From Erythrobacter sp. SD-21 (GTDB taxonomy: Bacteria > Pseudomonadota > Alphaproteobacteria > Sphingomonadales > Sphingomonadaceae): a stretch of DNA of 64,000 nucleotides. The notes under the pieces are model-generated. The model was not told where the DNA came from, searched no databases, and saw nothing but the letters and a program-made list of their open reading frames with translations. Made by a program: the position numbers and the translations under genes. The stretch lies in contig NZ_ABCG01000007.1 of the NCBI RefSeq assembly GCF_000181515.1, forward strand, positions 1-64,000. The letters are read 5' to 3'. Every line of letters starts with the position of its first letter. The first letter of the stretch is position 1. Positions 53,718-63,211 of the stretch are shown piece by piece.

Positions 53718-54359
53718 TCATATCAACGAGAAGCCGAGGTGATCCGGCCCGTGAGCGAGTTCCCCGCCGAGGAATCCCTGAAGCAGAATCAGCGCGGCCA
53801 TGGAGAGAAGTCCGGTACGCAGGAGGGTTCTTCCATCCCGCGGCTTGGAGGCAAGTAGAGCAAGCGCGAGGCCCAGCGCAGTGATCAGCATCCCGTTCCA
53901 GCGGTGAAGCTGCATGACCGTATCACCGCCGAACCAGAGGCCGGTATGAATCCAGCCGAACAAGGCCGCGATTACGGCACCGCCCGCGCCGCCGTAGATC
54001 AGTACGCGAACGGCCGGTTCGATACCGGCACCCCGTCCAGTCATAATGAACAATTCCGCCAGCGCCGCCATCAGGAACAAGGCAATGGGGAAATGTATCG
54101 TTGCGGGGTGCAGCTTCTTGACGAAGGCGAGACCTCCCGCATTTGCAGCGCTTTCATGGCCCCCCGACGCTTCGTCGTGCCCTTCCGCAGCATGAGTCGA
54201 CGCGGCCTGCGCCTCGCCCGCACTGGATGCGTCATGGGTTGGATCGGAAGAGGCGGCAGCGCTGGCAGCGGTATCATGTCCCTTCTCGCCATGCGCATAG
54301 GCCGGGCCGACCAACAGAAAACCTGCGCACACGAGCATCAGGAGATGGATGGGTTTCAT
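53718..54359 (-). CDS. DUF2231 membrane protein with His-rich periplasmic segment
   Basis: A 213-residue protein, first gene of the leftward metal operon. A signal peptide (AYAHGEKGH) is followed by a His/Asp/Glu-rich linker (residues ~24-75) and a DUF2231 core of four membrane helices beginning KKLHPATIHFPIALFL. The His-rich linker suggests metal binding at the periplasmic face. It is divergent from the anti-sigma/sensor/sigma operon; the 152-base gap should hold both promoters. Confidence 0.85.
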   Translation of the reverse strand: MKPIHLLMLVCAGFLLVGPAYAHGEKGHDTAASAAASSDPTHDASSAGEAQAASTHAAEGHDEASGGHESAANAGGLAFVKKLHPATIHFPIALFLMAALAELFIMTGRGAGIEPAVRVLIYGGAGGAVIAALFGWIHTGLWFGGDTVMQLHRWNGMLITALGLALALLASKPRDGRTLLRTGLLSMAALILLQGFLGGELAHGPDHLGFSLI

Positions 54360-54511
54360 AATGGCGAATGCTCTTTCACGGTGGGTTCACGAGACCTATG
54401 CTCCTTGATACGCACCGCAAGACGCCTCCCCTCACGAAAATTTATGAGGGCAATGGGCAGACCGGACGTATTGTGAGAACGGCCACCTACTTCAAGGATC
54501 GACCCCTAGCG
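54360..54511. promoter_or_regulatory. divergent control region of the metal island
   Basis: The gap between the leftward (DUF2231...copper ATPase) and rightward (anti-sigma/sensor/sigma/copAB) units. A 6-bp inverted repeat CCCTCA (54429-54434) and TGAGGG (54445-54450) flanks an A/T core. No ECF -35/-10 can be assigned with confidence. Confidence 0.45.
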
Positions 54512-54790
54512 ATGGAACATCAATTGGACCCCATTCTGGACGTGCTTGCCCACGAGACTCCGGTCGGCGTGTCCGGTGGTTTCATGGAAGGCGTGTGGGA
54601 GCGGGTCGGCGATATCAACGCGCGCCGGGAACGCACTTTGCGAAGCGCCTTGTTCGCAGGACTTTTCGCCGTCGGGCTGGGCGCAGGCGCGATCACCGTC
54701 CAAGCGCCTGCCTACGCGAAGGAGCCGACCTATCCGTTGATAAGCGATGTCCGGCTTTCTCCCGCCGCGCTGCTGCATGTCGCTCCATGA
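54512..54790 (+). CDS. CnrY-like small transmembrane anti-sigma factor
   Basis: A 92-residue protein with a cytoplasmic N-terminus (MEHQLDPILDVLAHETP), one membrane helix near residues 46-66 (LFAGLFAVGLGAGAITVQA) and a short periplasmic tail. Size, topology and position just before a CnrX-type sensor and an ECF sigma factor match CnrY/NccY anti-sigma factors. Sequence similarity alone would not identify it. The ribosome site is weak and distant. Confidence 0.62.
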   Translation: MEHQLDPILDVLAHETPVGVSGGFMEGVWERVGDINARRERTLRSALFAGLFAVGLGAGAITVQAPAYAKEPTYPLISDVRLSPAALLHVAP

Positions 54791-55227
54791 AAGACCGGAA
54801 ACTGCAATTAATGGTTGCGGTTCTGCTTGCGGTATTGGCGGGATTCCTTGGAGCCGTTGCCGCCGAACGCTGGTTTGCGCCCACCCAGCCGGGTGGTCTC
54901 CACGAGTTTGTGCACGAACAGCTGGAACTCGATGCGCAGCAGGAAGACCGGCTCGACCGGCTCGAGGAACGCTATGCGATCGAGAACGCGCAACGCGAAC
55001 TGGCGGTGCGGCGCGCGAATGCGGACTTGGCGGCCGCGATCGACAACGAGCATGAATACGGCCCCGAGGTCAGCGCTGCCATCGACGGGGTCCATGCCAG
55101 CATGGGCGAATTGCAGAAGGCGACGGTTCGTCATGTCTTCGCGATGCGCAGCATTCTGAATGAAGACCAGCAGCGCGCATTCGATCAACAGGTCGCCCGG
55201 TCGCTGACCGGACCGCCGCCGCAATGA
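54787..55227 (+). CDS. CnrX-type periplasmic metal sensor
   Basis: A 146-residue membrane-anchored helical-hairpin sensor. A single N-terminal membrane helix (residues 7-27) exposes a CpxP/CnrX-like domain. His39, His43, Glu60, His116 and Met120 correspond one-to-one, with a constant offset of 3, to the CnrX ligands His42, His46, Glu63, His119 and Met123. This is strong evidence that it senses a divalent or soft metal and relays to the flanking anti-sigma. The ATG overlaps the anti-sigma stop. Confidence 0.88.
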   Translation: MKDRKLQLMVAVLLAVLAGFLGAVAAERWFAPTQPGGLHEFVHEQLELDAQQEDRLDRLEERYAIENAQRELAVRRANADLAAAIDNEHEYGPEVSAAIDGVHASMGELQKATVRHVFAMRSILNEDQQRAFDQQVARSLTGPPPQ

Positions 55228-55234
55228 CGCCGGA

Positions 55235-55798
55235 GTGCAGGAGCGGCACGACAGTCAGGAGCGGGAACTGGTTGCAAGGGTCGTGGCTGGGGACCGCCGC
55301 GCGTTCACCCAGCTTGTAGAGCCGCTCGTACCACGATTGCTCGCCACCGCGCTGCGCTTGCTGGGAACCCGCGACGAGGCGGAGGATGCGGTGCAGAATG
55401 CGTTGGCATCGGCATGGATCGCACGGAGCCGGATCGATCGATCACGGTCTTTCCTTCCGCTCCTCACCACGATTACGCTCAACAAATGCCGCGACAAATT
55501 GCGTCGGCGAAAGGCAGCCGACTTTCTTGGCTTCGGCAGGGCTTCGATGCCGGAGCTCGCATCCGATCCCGCGCCTTCGCCCGAGACCGAAGCCGTCGAC
55601 CGCCAGCTTCTCGAACAAACCCGTTCCGAAATCCGGCGCCTGCCCTTGCGGCTTCGCGAGGCCCTGATTCTCGTCGCCATCGATGGTCGAAGTCAAAGCG
55701 AGGCGGCGGAGCTGCTCGGGATTTCGGCCAAAGCGGTGGAGGCCTTGGTCTATCGGGCGCGCAAGATACTGAGAGAAAAATTGCCCAGCGGCGAGTGA
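55235..55798 (+). CDS. ECF sigma factor, CnrH-like
   Basis: An ECF sigma factor of 187 residues with region 2 (GTRDEAEDAVQNALASAWIAR) and region 4 (EALILVAIDGRSQSEAAELLGISAKAVEALVYRAR). Start is GTG 7 bases after the sensor stop, following CGGAG-like sequence. The order anti-sigma/sensor/sigma is that of cnrYXH, placing this as the output factor. Its target is likely the downstream copAB operon and perhaps the divergent unit. Confidence 0.86.
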   Translation: MQERHDSQERELVARVVAGDRRAFTQLVEPLVPRLLATALRLLGTRDEAEDAVQNALASAWIARSRIDRSRSFLPLLTTITLNKCRDKLRRRKAADFLGFGRASMPELASDPAPSPETEAVDRQLLEQTRSEIRRLPLRLREALILVAIDGRSQSEAAELLGISAKAVEALVYRARKILREKLPSGE

Positions 55799-55862
55799 AT
55801 TTGATGAGGGAAGCCGCGCCGGGCTGCGTAGGGTAAGGCAAACCCCGTTCACACAGGACATT

Positions 55863-57662
55863 ATGATGCAATCAATCAATCGGCGGAAATTCCTCGGCTC
55901 GAGTATCGCGGCGGGCGGTCTGCTGGGCGCCGGAGCCGCGATTCCTGCCTGGGCGCGCGGCGGCAATATGAATGGCGCGACGATTCGCCAGGGCTTCGAC
56001 GAAGTGTCCGGCCGGAACATCGATCTGACCATCGCCCGGGGCCCCGTTACAGTACAGGGTCGGCGCGGAATGGGAGTTGCCGTCAACGGCAGCGTGCCGG
56101 GGCCGCTGGTGCGGTTGAAGGAGGGCGCGGCCGTCAATCTCAACGTGCACAACGCGCTGGACGAAGACAGCTCGATCCATTGGCACGGACTGCTGGTTCC
56201 GTTTCAATTCGACGGCGTGCCCGGCGTCAGCTTCCCCGGGATCAAGCCGGGGCAGACTTTCACTTACGAAATGCCCGCGCTGCGGCAGGCTGGCACCTAT
56301 TGGTGGCATAGCCACTCGGGTTTGCAGGAGCAGGCCGGCCATTACGGCCCGATCATCGTCGATCCCGCCGGTCCCGATCCGGTGCAGGCCGATTACGACT
56401 ACGTCATGCTGCTGAGCGAATTCACGCCGATGCATCCCCACACCATCATGGCCAAACTGAAAAAGGGCGAAGCCTATTTCAATTATCAGCAACGCACGCT
56501 GACCGACGGCTATCCGTTGACCGGCGAGGAGCGGCGGATGTGGGCGGAAATGCGGATGATGCCGACCGACATTTCGGATGTATCTGGATCCACCTACACT
56601 TATCTAGCCAACGGACACGGCCCTAAGGAGGGGCTCGAATATCTGTTTGCGCGCGGCAAACGGGTTCGAATTCGCGTGATCAACGGCAGCGCAATGACGT
56701 TCTTCAATGTCCGCATCCCCGGAATGAAGTTCTGGGTGGTGGCGGCGGATGGCCTCAACGTAAGGCCGGTCGAGGTGGAAGAATTCCAGATCGGCACGGC
56801 AGAGACTTACGATATCGTGGTGGAGCCGACCGGCGAAGCGCACACAATCGTCGCAGAAAGCATGGATCGTTCGGGCATGGCACTCGCCACGCTTGCAAGC
56901 CGTCCGGGTGCGCGTGCGCCAGTGCCGGCCCTCCGCGATCCCCCGCTTTTGACCATGGCCGATATGGGCATGAACCATGGCGGCGGTGATATGGCCGGGA
57001 TGGATCCCGGTATGGATCACAGTGCGATGGGCCATGGGACCGAGCCGTCGGGCGAGATGTCCATGAGCGGCATGGATATGCGCGACACGTCGTTGCTCCC
57101 GCCCGATGTGAAGGTAGGCCCCGGTGTCGATATGGTCGCGATGAACCCGGTGGACCGGATGGGCGATCCAGGCATCGGTCTCGACAAGGTTCCGCACAAG
57201 GTTCTCACTTACAAGGATCTGGTCGCGCTCGAACCGAACGACGACCTGCGCACACCGTCGCGCCAGATGGAAATCCATCTAACCGGCAATATGGAACGCT
57301 ACATGTGGTCGTTCGACGGGAAGAAATTCTCGGCCGTCAGCGATGAACCGATCCGGTTCGCCTATAATGAACGCGTCCGCTTAAAACTGGTTAACGATAC
57401 CATGATGGCGCACCCCATCCATTTGCACGGCCATTTCTTCGAGCTCGTCAACGGCGCTCCTGCCGATCGCCAGCCACAAAAGCATACGGTCATCGTGCAG
57501 CCAGGCGGCTCTGCCCAGTTCGATTTGACTGCCGACGAGCCCGGCGATTGGGCGTTTCACTGCCACCTTCTCTACCACATGCATGCCGGAATGTTTCAGA
57601 TCGTGACCGTCGCCAATCGGGCCGGTCAGCCGGATGTGAAGCGCGTGGGAGAAAGCGGATGA
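55863..57662 (+). CDS. copA: multicopper oxidase, copper-resistance CopA (PcoA-like)
   Basis: A 599-residue periplasmic multicopper oxidase exported by Tat (NRRKFLGSS at residues 6-14). The four copper-binding motifs are present: SSIHWHGLL, TYWWHSHSGLQ, HPIHLHGHFFEL and HCHLLYHMHAGMFQIV. A Met/His-rich insert (GMNHGGGDMAGMDPGMDH) near residue 365 is typical of PcoA-type oxidases that bind Cu+. It detoxifies cuprous copper. Its stop overlaps copB (ATGA). Distinct from the P-type ATPase of the same name. Confidence 0.95.
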   Translation: MMQSINRRKFLGSSIAAGGLLGAGAAIPAWARGGNMNGATIRQGFDEVSGRNIDLTIARGPVTVQGRRGMGVAVNGSVPGPLVRLKEGAAVNLNVHNALDEDSSIHWHGLLVPFQFDGVPGVSFPGIKPGQTFTYEMPALRQAGTYWWHSHSGLQEQAGHYGPIIVDPAGPDPVQADYDYVMLLSEFTPMHPHTIMAKLKKGEAYFNYQQRTLTDGYPLTGEERRMWAEMRMMPTDISDVSGSTYTYLANGHGPKEGLEYLFARGKRVRIRVINGSAMTFFNVRIPGMKFWVVAADGLNVRPVEVEEFQIGTAETYDIVVEPTGEAHTIVAESMDRSGMALATLASRPGARAPVPALRDPPLLTMADMGMNHGGGDMAGMDPGMDHSAMGHGTEPSGEMSMSGMDMRDTSLLPPDVKVGPGVDMVAMNPVDRMGDPGIGLDKVPHKVLTYKDLVALEPNDDLRTPSRQMEIHLTGNMERYMWSFDGKKFSAVSDEPIRFAYNERVRLKLVNDTMMAHPIHLHGHFFELVNGAPADRQPQKHTVIVQPGGSAQFDLTADEPGDWAFHCHLLYHMHAGMFQIVTVANRAGQPDVKRVGESG

Positions 57663-58690
57663 AATATCTGATCGCCCTTATCCTCGCCTCAACGGCGACG
57701 CCCGCACTTGCCCAGCATCAGGGCCACTCCATGCCGACGACCCCGCCCGAACCACAGGCCGAGGGGCAGCCAGACGACATCGATGGCGCGGAAGCGGATG
57801 ATCAGGACCAGCCTTCCACAATGCTCATGGATCATTCGAAGATGGACCATTCCGGCATGGAAGAAGACCCATCTACCGCCGCACAGGACACCGGCGAAGC
57901 AATGGATCATGCCGCCATGGGTCACGGGCCTATGGAAATGGATATCCCGTCGGTGCCGCCGCCCGCTGCAGCCGGTTCTGGTCCCCCGCGAGCCGCAGAC
58001 GCGATCTGGGGTGCAGATGCGATGCGCGAGAGCCGCGAGCAATTGCGCGATGAGCAGGGCGGCCAGAACTTCTTCTGGTTCCAGGGCGACCGCGTGGAAT
58101 ATCGCGCCCGCGACGGTGCCGATGGCTATCTGTTCGACGTGCAGGGCTATTATGGCGGCGATCTCGACAAATTCTGGTTCAAATCGGAAGGGGAAGGCAG
58201 CTTCGGCGAAGAGATCGAGAGTGCCGAAATCCAGGCACTTTACAGTCGTGCAATCGCGCCCTTTTTCGATCTGCAAGCGGGGGTCCGCCAAGATCTGGCT
58301 CCGATCGACCGCACGTATGCGGTGGTCGGCATCCAGGGGCTCGCACCCTATTTATTCGAAGTGGATGCAGCCGCATTCCTGTCGGACCGAGGCGATTTGA
58401 CAGCCCGCGTCGAGGTCGAACTCGATCAGAGGATTACGCAGCGCCTGATCGTCCAACCGCGTGTCGAAGCGTCTTTTTCTGCACAGGATGTGCCTGAACT
58501 GGGCATCGGTGCCGGACTGGACTCGGTCGAAGCCGGTCTGCGCCTGCGGTATGAGCTCGCGCGCGAGTTCGCGCCGTATATCGGGATCGATCAGGAATGG
58601 AAAATCGGCCAAAGCGTCGACTTTGCGCGAGCCGCGGGGGAAGACCCGAGCGTGACGAATTACGTCGTCGGCATACGGTTCTGGTTTTAA
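57659..58690 (+). CDS. copB: copper-resistance outer-membrane protein CopB (PcoB-like)
   Basis: A 343-residue protein with a signal peptide, a Met/His/Asp-rich N-terminal linker (DHSKMDHSGMEED) and a C-terminal beta-barrel domain (DKFWFKSEGEGSFG, RAIAPFFDLQAGVRQD, YVVGIRFWF). It is the usual partner of CopA and sits in the outer membrane. The start overlaps the copA stop, so they are translationally coupled. Confidence 0.95.
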   Translation: MKYLIALILASTATPALAQHQGHSMPTTPPEPQAEGQPDDIDGAEADDQDQPSTMLMDHSKMDHSGMEEDPSTAAQDTGEAMDHAAMGHGPMEMDIPSVPPPAAAGSGPPRAADAIWGADAMRESREQLRDEQGGQNFFWFQGDRVEYRARDGADGYLFDVQGYYGGDLDKFWFKSEGEGSFGEEIESAEIQALYSRAIAPFFDLQAGVRQDLAPIDRTYAVVGIQGLAPYLFEVDAAAFLSDRGDLTARVEVELDQRITQRLIVQPRVEASFSAQDVPELGIGAGLDSVEAGLRLRYELAREFAPYIGIDQEWKIGQSVDFARAAGEDPSVTNYVVGIRFWF

Positions 58691-58706
58691 AGGAAGGGAA
58701 ATTTCA

Positions 58707-59270
58707 ATGCATACTACCATTACACGCGGGGCTCTCGCCCTCGTTCTGGCTGCGGTTGCCACACCGGCGATTGCGCAGAGCATGGAAGATCATGCTGCGC
58801 ATGCAGAGAAAGCTGCAACGCAGCCCATGGAGCAACCCGCTCAATGTAAGAAGCATGCTGAGCACATGGCGGCTATGAACGATGATGTCGCCGGTGCAGA
58901 AGCGGTGCTGACCGCTTATCGCAATGCCCTGACTGGTCGCGATGCCGATGCGATGACGGCCCTGTTTGCAGAAGAATCCTTCGTTTACGAAAACGGGAAG
59001 GATGAAGGCAGTTTCACGAATTACATGGAACACCATCTCGGGCCCGAACTCGATGCGATCACCAGTTTTTCCTTTGGTGAGCCGACCATGACGATCACCC
59101 GGATGGGGCACCTGGCCTACGGACGCGAAACCTATACCTACCGGATCGAACTGGCGGATGGGCGCGTGATCGACCGGGAAGGCGTGGCGACATCGGTGCT
59201 CACGCACGACGCCAATGGCTGGAAGATCGTGCAATACCATTCATCGTCCCGTCCTCCCCGCAACCAATAA
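58707..59270 (+). CDS. periplasmic NTF2-like (DUF4440/SnoaL) protein
   Basis: A 187-residue exported protein: signal peptide to PAIAQS (about 24), a His/Met-rich linker with ECHA-like metal residues (MEDHAAHAEKAA), and an NTF2-like domain (AVLTAYRNALTGRDADAMTALFAEESF). The fold binds small ligands or catalyses simple reactions; here it is probably an accessory to CopAB. AAGGAAGGGAAA precedes the ATG. Confidence 0.82.
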   Translation: MHTTITRGALALVLAAVATPAIAQSMEDHAAHAEKAATQPMEQPAQCKKHAEHMAAMNDDVAGAEAVLTAYRNALTGRDADAMTALFAEESFVYENGKDEGSFTNYMEHHLGPELDAITSFSFGEPTMTITRMGHLAYGRETYTYRIELADGRVIDREGVATSVLTHDANGWKIVQYHSSSRPPRNQ

Positions 59271-59276
59271 GACCTC

Positions 59277-60014
59277 ATGGCGTCGGTTCCAGCTCTACGA
59301 AAGCCGTCACGCAAGCTTCGGCTGCACATATTCGGTAGCAAGCTGCACAAGTGGCTCGCGCTGTTTGTCGGCGTCCAGGTGCTCTTGTGGATGGGAACCG
59401 GCGCGATCATGTCCTTTCTCAAGATCGAGCAGGTACGGTCCGAGCACGTCATATCGCGCGAAGCCGAAACACTCGATCCTGAGTTTCCGGCACCGCGATG
59501 GCTGGTAGATCGACAGGGCGTCGTTGCTGTCACAACCAAATCCGTAGCTGGCCGTCCCCTCGTCCAGATCGAGCGTAGCGATGGCTCGATGACGCTTCAT
59601 GAGACCGAGACCGGAACGAAAGTTTTTCCCCTGCCGGTTGCTGATGCCCGAGCCATCGCTTTACGCGCCTGGACCGGACCCGAGACTTCGATCGCCAGTG
59701 TGAAGCTAATCGAGACCCCGATAGGAACAGAGTTCCGCGGTCCATTTCCGGCGTGGCAAATCACCTTCTCCGATCCAGACGGGACGAGGCTCTACCTTAA
59801 TGCCTCAAGCGGCGCGATTCTCGGCGCAAGAAGCGATACCTGGCGCTTCTTCGACTTCGTCTGGGGCTTGCACATCATGGACTGGACCCAGCGCGACCGG
59901 ATCAACAGCTGGTGGCTGCTGCTTTTCGGAATCGGTGGAACGGTCATCGCGGTTTCGGGCTTTATCCTCTTGGCGAACCGGTTCCCGAAACTGCGCCGCA
60001 GAAAGGCCCGGTGA
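59277..60014 (+). CDS. PepSY-domain transmembrane protein
   Basis: A 245-residue protein with two membrane helices (LHKWLALFVGVQVLLWMGTG near 23-43 and LLLFGIGGTVIAVSGFILLANRF at the end), a periplasmic PepSY-like segment between them, and the motif WGLHIMDW near 192. PepSY-TM proteins accompany iron- and copper-handling systems and may act in electron transfer. It starts 6 bases after the preceding stop. Confidence 0.82.
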   Translation: MASVPALRKPSRKLRLHIFGSKLHKWLALFVGVQVLLWMGTGAIMSFLKIEQVRSEHVISREAETLDPEFPAPRWLVDRQGVVAVTTKSVAGRPLVQIERSDGSMTLHETETGTKVFPLPVADARAIALRAWTGPETSIASVKLIETPIGTEFRGPFPAWQITFSDPDGTRLYLNASSGAILGARSDTWRFFDFVWGLHIMDWTQRDRINSWWLLLFGIGGTVIAVSGFILLANRFPKLRRRKAR

Positions 60015-60059
60015 TCTACCCAAGGAAGTATCCGATGATCGCACTAATGATATAAAGGC

Positions 60060-60097
60060 GCAATGTCATCCCTGCCAAGCAATGTCATCCCTGCCAA
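60060..60097. repeat. 19-base tandem duplication
   Basis: Two perfect adjacent copies of a 19-base unit beginning GCAATGTCATCCC (60060-60078 and 60079-60097) lie just upstream of the glucose dehydrogenase frame. It looks like recent slippage. Confidence 0.85.
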
Positions 60098-60141
60098 GAA
60101 GTATCGGTAAAGTTTGCCAAGATCTGACAGCGAGATCCGTC

Positions 60142-62597
60142 ATGAGCAGTTCTGAACAAACCGCACCCTCATCCAAAGTCTCGATCCTACCACGGATAGT
60201 CGCGATTCTGATCGGGCTCATCGGTGCAACACTGTTTGCCGGTGGCATCTGGCTCGCAATCCTTGGCGGCTCGCTTTACTATGGGCTGACCGGCGCGGCG
60301 CTGCTTGCTTCCGCCTATTTCATCTTTCGCGGGAAAGCCTTGGGCGCGTGGATTTACGTCAGCGTCTATATGGTGACCGTGCCTTGGGCATTATGGGAGA
60401 GCGGCAATGATCCGTGGGCGCTCGTGCCGCGACTTGTTGGTCCGACCGTTCTCCTCGCTCTGGTTTCGCCCCGCCTTTATCGGCCAACAAGATGGCCAGT
60501 TGCACTTGCAGGGGCTGGGGGAGCGGTGGTGTTCCTTGCGGTTGCACTCTGGGTTGCATCGGCATCGCGCCCCGATCCGGTGAGGGGGGAACTCCCGATA
60601 CCCCGGGCAGGAATAGAGGTCGAGGATGTGGGCGGTGACTGGCCAGCATGGGGAGGAACCCATTCAGGTCAGCGTTATTCGCAGTTGGATCAGATTACTC
60701 CGGCCAATGTCGGCGGACTGGAGCGCGCATGGATCGCACATACCGGGGATCTGCCCCAAGGTGCGGGTGAGGGCAAATACGCCCCGAGACGACCCCGCTT
60801 AAAATCGGCGACAGTTTGTATCTGTGCTCGGCGATGAATATTCTCATCGCGCTCGACGCGCAAACCGGCGCGGAAATCTGGCGCCACGATCCACAAGTCT
60901 CCACCGCCGCCATCCCCTATTCGGCCTCCTGCCGCGGCGTGACCGCCTACAACCGCCCGCTGGACAGCGGCACACAGCTTTCCGGAGGCACCCAAGGCTC
61001 TTCTTCCCAGAATCGAGGCGCGCCGGTCGTACCTTCGGGAACTGCAGCGAATTGCGCGATGCGCATCATCGAAGGGACGCTCGATGGCCGTCTCATCGCC
61101 GTCGATGCCGAAACCGGCCGCCCCTGTGCCGACTTTGGCGTCAACGGCGAGGTCGATATCAAAGAGGGCATGGGCCAGACATATCCAGGCATGGTGGCGA
61201 TCACGGCTCCTCCGGTGATCGTGCGCGGCAACATCGTGACAGGCCATCAAGTTCTTGACGGGCAGCGGAACAGCGCCCCGTCAGGCGTAATCCAAGCGTT
61301 TGACGCCGTCACCGGTGAGCGTGCATGGGCATGGGATATGGGCCGTCCGGGAGAAAATGGCCCACCCGGACCCGGCGAACAATTTACGCGCGGAACGCCC
61401 AATATGTGGACGACGGCCTCGACGGACGAGGAACTGGGGCTCGTCTACCTACCCATGGGCAACAGCGCGGTCGACTACTGGAGTTCGGATCGCAGTCCAC
61501 AGGAAAACGAATTTTCGACGGCGCTCGTGGCGCTGGACGGCGAGACAGGCGAGCCACGCTGGCGTTTCCAGACCGTATACAAGGATGTCTGGGACTACGA
61601 CCTCGGGAGCCAGGCAACGCTTGTCGATCTGCCGGGCGGAACACCGGCCATCATTCTCCCATCGAAGCAGGGCGAGATCTACATTCTCGACCGACGTACC
61701 GGTCGACCACTGCACACCATGATCGAACGCGCCGTGCCGCAAAGTGGTGTGGAGCCCGCCGAGCGCACCGCCACGCAACCCTATTCGGGCTTTGCGACGC
61801 TGCGCAGGCCCTCGCTCGAAGAGCGCGACATGTGGGGCATGACGCCGATCGACCAGATGATCTGCCGCATCCAGTATCGGCAGTCGGCCTATGACGGCTA
61901 CTATACGCCTCCCACGTCAGATCGCCGGTGGATCCAGTATCCCGGTTACAATGGCGGATCCGACTGGGGATCGGTGGCGATCGATCCGCGCCGCGGAGTG
62001 ATTTACGCCAACTATAACGACATGCCCAACCACAACCGCCTCGTCCCTCGCGCAGTGGCGAACGAAAAGGGCTGGGAGCCGCGCGGCCCGCAGGGCAATC
62101 AAGGTGGCGGTGGTTCTGAAGGTGAGGGCTCGCCTCAGACCGGTACGCCGTTCGCCATCGACGTCAACGCTGGCTGGCGGCTCGGGCTGACCGGCCTTCT
62201 GTGCAAAGAGCCACCTTATGGCGGCATTCGTGCGATCGATATGAATAGCGGCAAGACGCTATGGGACCGGCCCTTCGGTTCGGCGCGCGCGAACGGTCCT
62301 TGGGCCCTCGCCCTTGGCATTCCGTTCACGATCGGCACGCCGAACAATGGTGGCGGTGTCGTAACAGCGGGAGGACTGCTGTTCATTGCAGCGACGACCG
62401 ACAATCTGATTCGCGCAATCGATGTCGAAACAGGCGAAACGGTCTGGTCCGACGTCCTGCCGGGCGGCGGGCAGGCCAACGTAATGACCTACTCTCAGGG
62501 CGGCCGCCAGTATGTCGTGATTATGGCAGGCGGGCATCATTTCATGAAGACACCTGTCAGCGATGCAATAGTGGCCTACGCGCTACCCCGGAACTAG
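60142..62597 (+). pseudogene. gcd: membrane PQQ-dependent glucose dehydrogenase, frameshifted
   Basis: Quinoprotein glucose dehydrogenase that oxidises glucose to gluconolactone in the periplasm and passes electrons to ubiquinone. The first part (five N-terminal helices, then DWPAWGGTHSGQRYSQLDQIT) is in one frame to KYAP (about 60785), and the remainder (PETTPLKIGDSLYLCSAMN... to VAYALPRN) is in another. The join lies in a run of four C (60782-60785) where five would restore GCC CCC GAG. Catalytic and PQQ motifs (WTTASTDEELGLVYLP, DVWDYDLGSQ) are otherwise intact. A sequencing error in the C run is as likely as a real inactivating mutation. Confidence 0.85.
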
Positions 62598-62764
62598 CGA
62601 AGGAGAAATAACTGGGCAGAGGGTTTGTCTGCAAGCATTCCTAAGCAGAACCGGCCGACCCCATCGGCTTGTACGAGATGATCGTGCTAAGTTAAACTAA
62701 AGGAACTCGTCTGCGAGGCAAAGGTTGGATTGGCGTATTCAAAACGCCCGAAGGAAAGCCAACG

Positions 62765-63211
62765 ATGGACCGTGCCAGAATCGATGAGAACCTCTCCCTG
62801 CTGACATTCCCGCCCGCAGCACACGACCTGCAATCTCTTGCGGACGCTGGTTTCAAGTCGATTGTCAATTTGAGGCAGGTCGGCGAGCAGGGCGAAAAGC
62901 TGAACCCGCAGGCAGAAGCGGAAGAAGCGCGCGAGAACGGATTGGAGTACCTTCACTATCCCGTTTCTCCGCCGGATTTGACGGCTGAGAAGGCGCAGGA
63001 CTTCACGGCTAGGCTCGAACAGCTTCCCGGTCCTGTGGCCATTCACTGCGCCAGTGGACGTCGGGCGAGCTTGTTGGGCCTTGCGTCCTGGGCGCGTCAA
63101 AAGGACTGTAATGCCGCCACGGCAGCGAAAAGAGGCCGCGAGTCCGGGCTGGAAATCAGTGAAGGCGATTTATCGCCACTGCTCAATGTAAACGAGGCAA
63201 ATGCGCGATGA
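62765..63211 (+). CDS. beta-lactamase-hydrolase-like phosphatase-fold protein (DUF442/TIGR01244)
   Basis: A 148-residue cytoplasmic protein of the Blh N-terminal family: SIVNLRQVGEQ near 32 and the active-site loop HCASGRRA with Cys95-x4-Arg100. The family is a dual-specificity-phosphatase fold usually linked with persulfide/sulfide detoxification. Its stop overlaps the MBL gene (ATGA), the standard pair. AAGGAAAGCC precedes the ATG. Confidence 0.85.
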   Translation: MDRARIDENLSLLTFPPAAHDLQSLADAGFKSIVNLRQVGEQGEKLNPQAEAEEARENGLEYLHYPVSPPDLTAEKAQDFTARLEQLPGPVAIHCASGRRASLLGLASWARQKDCNAATAAKRGRESGLEISEGDLSPLLNVNEANAR

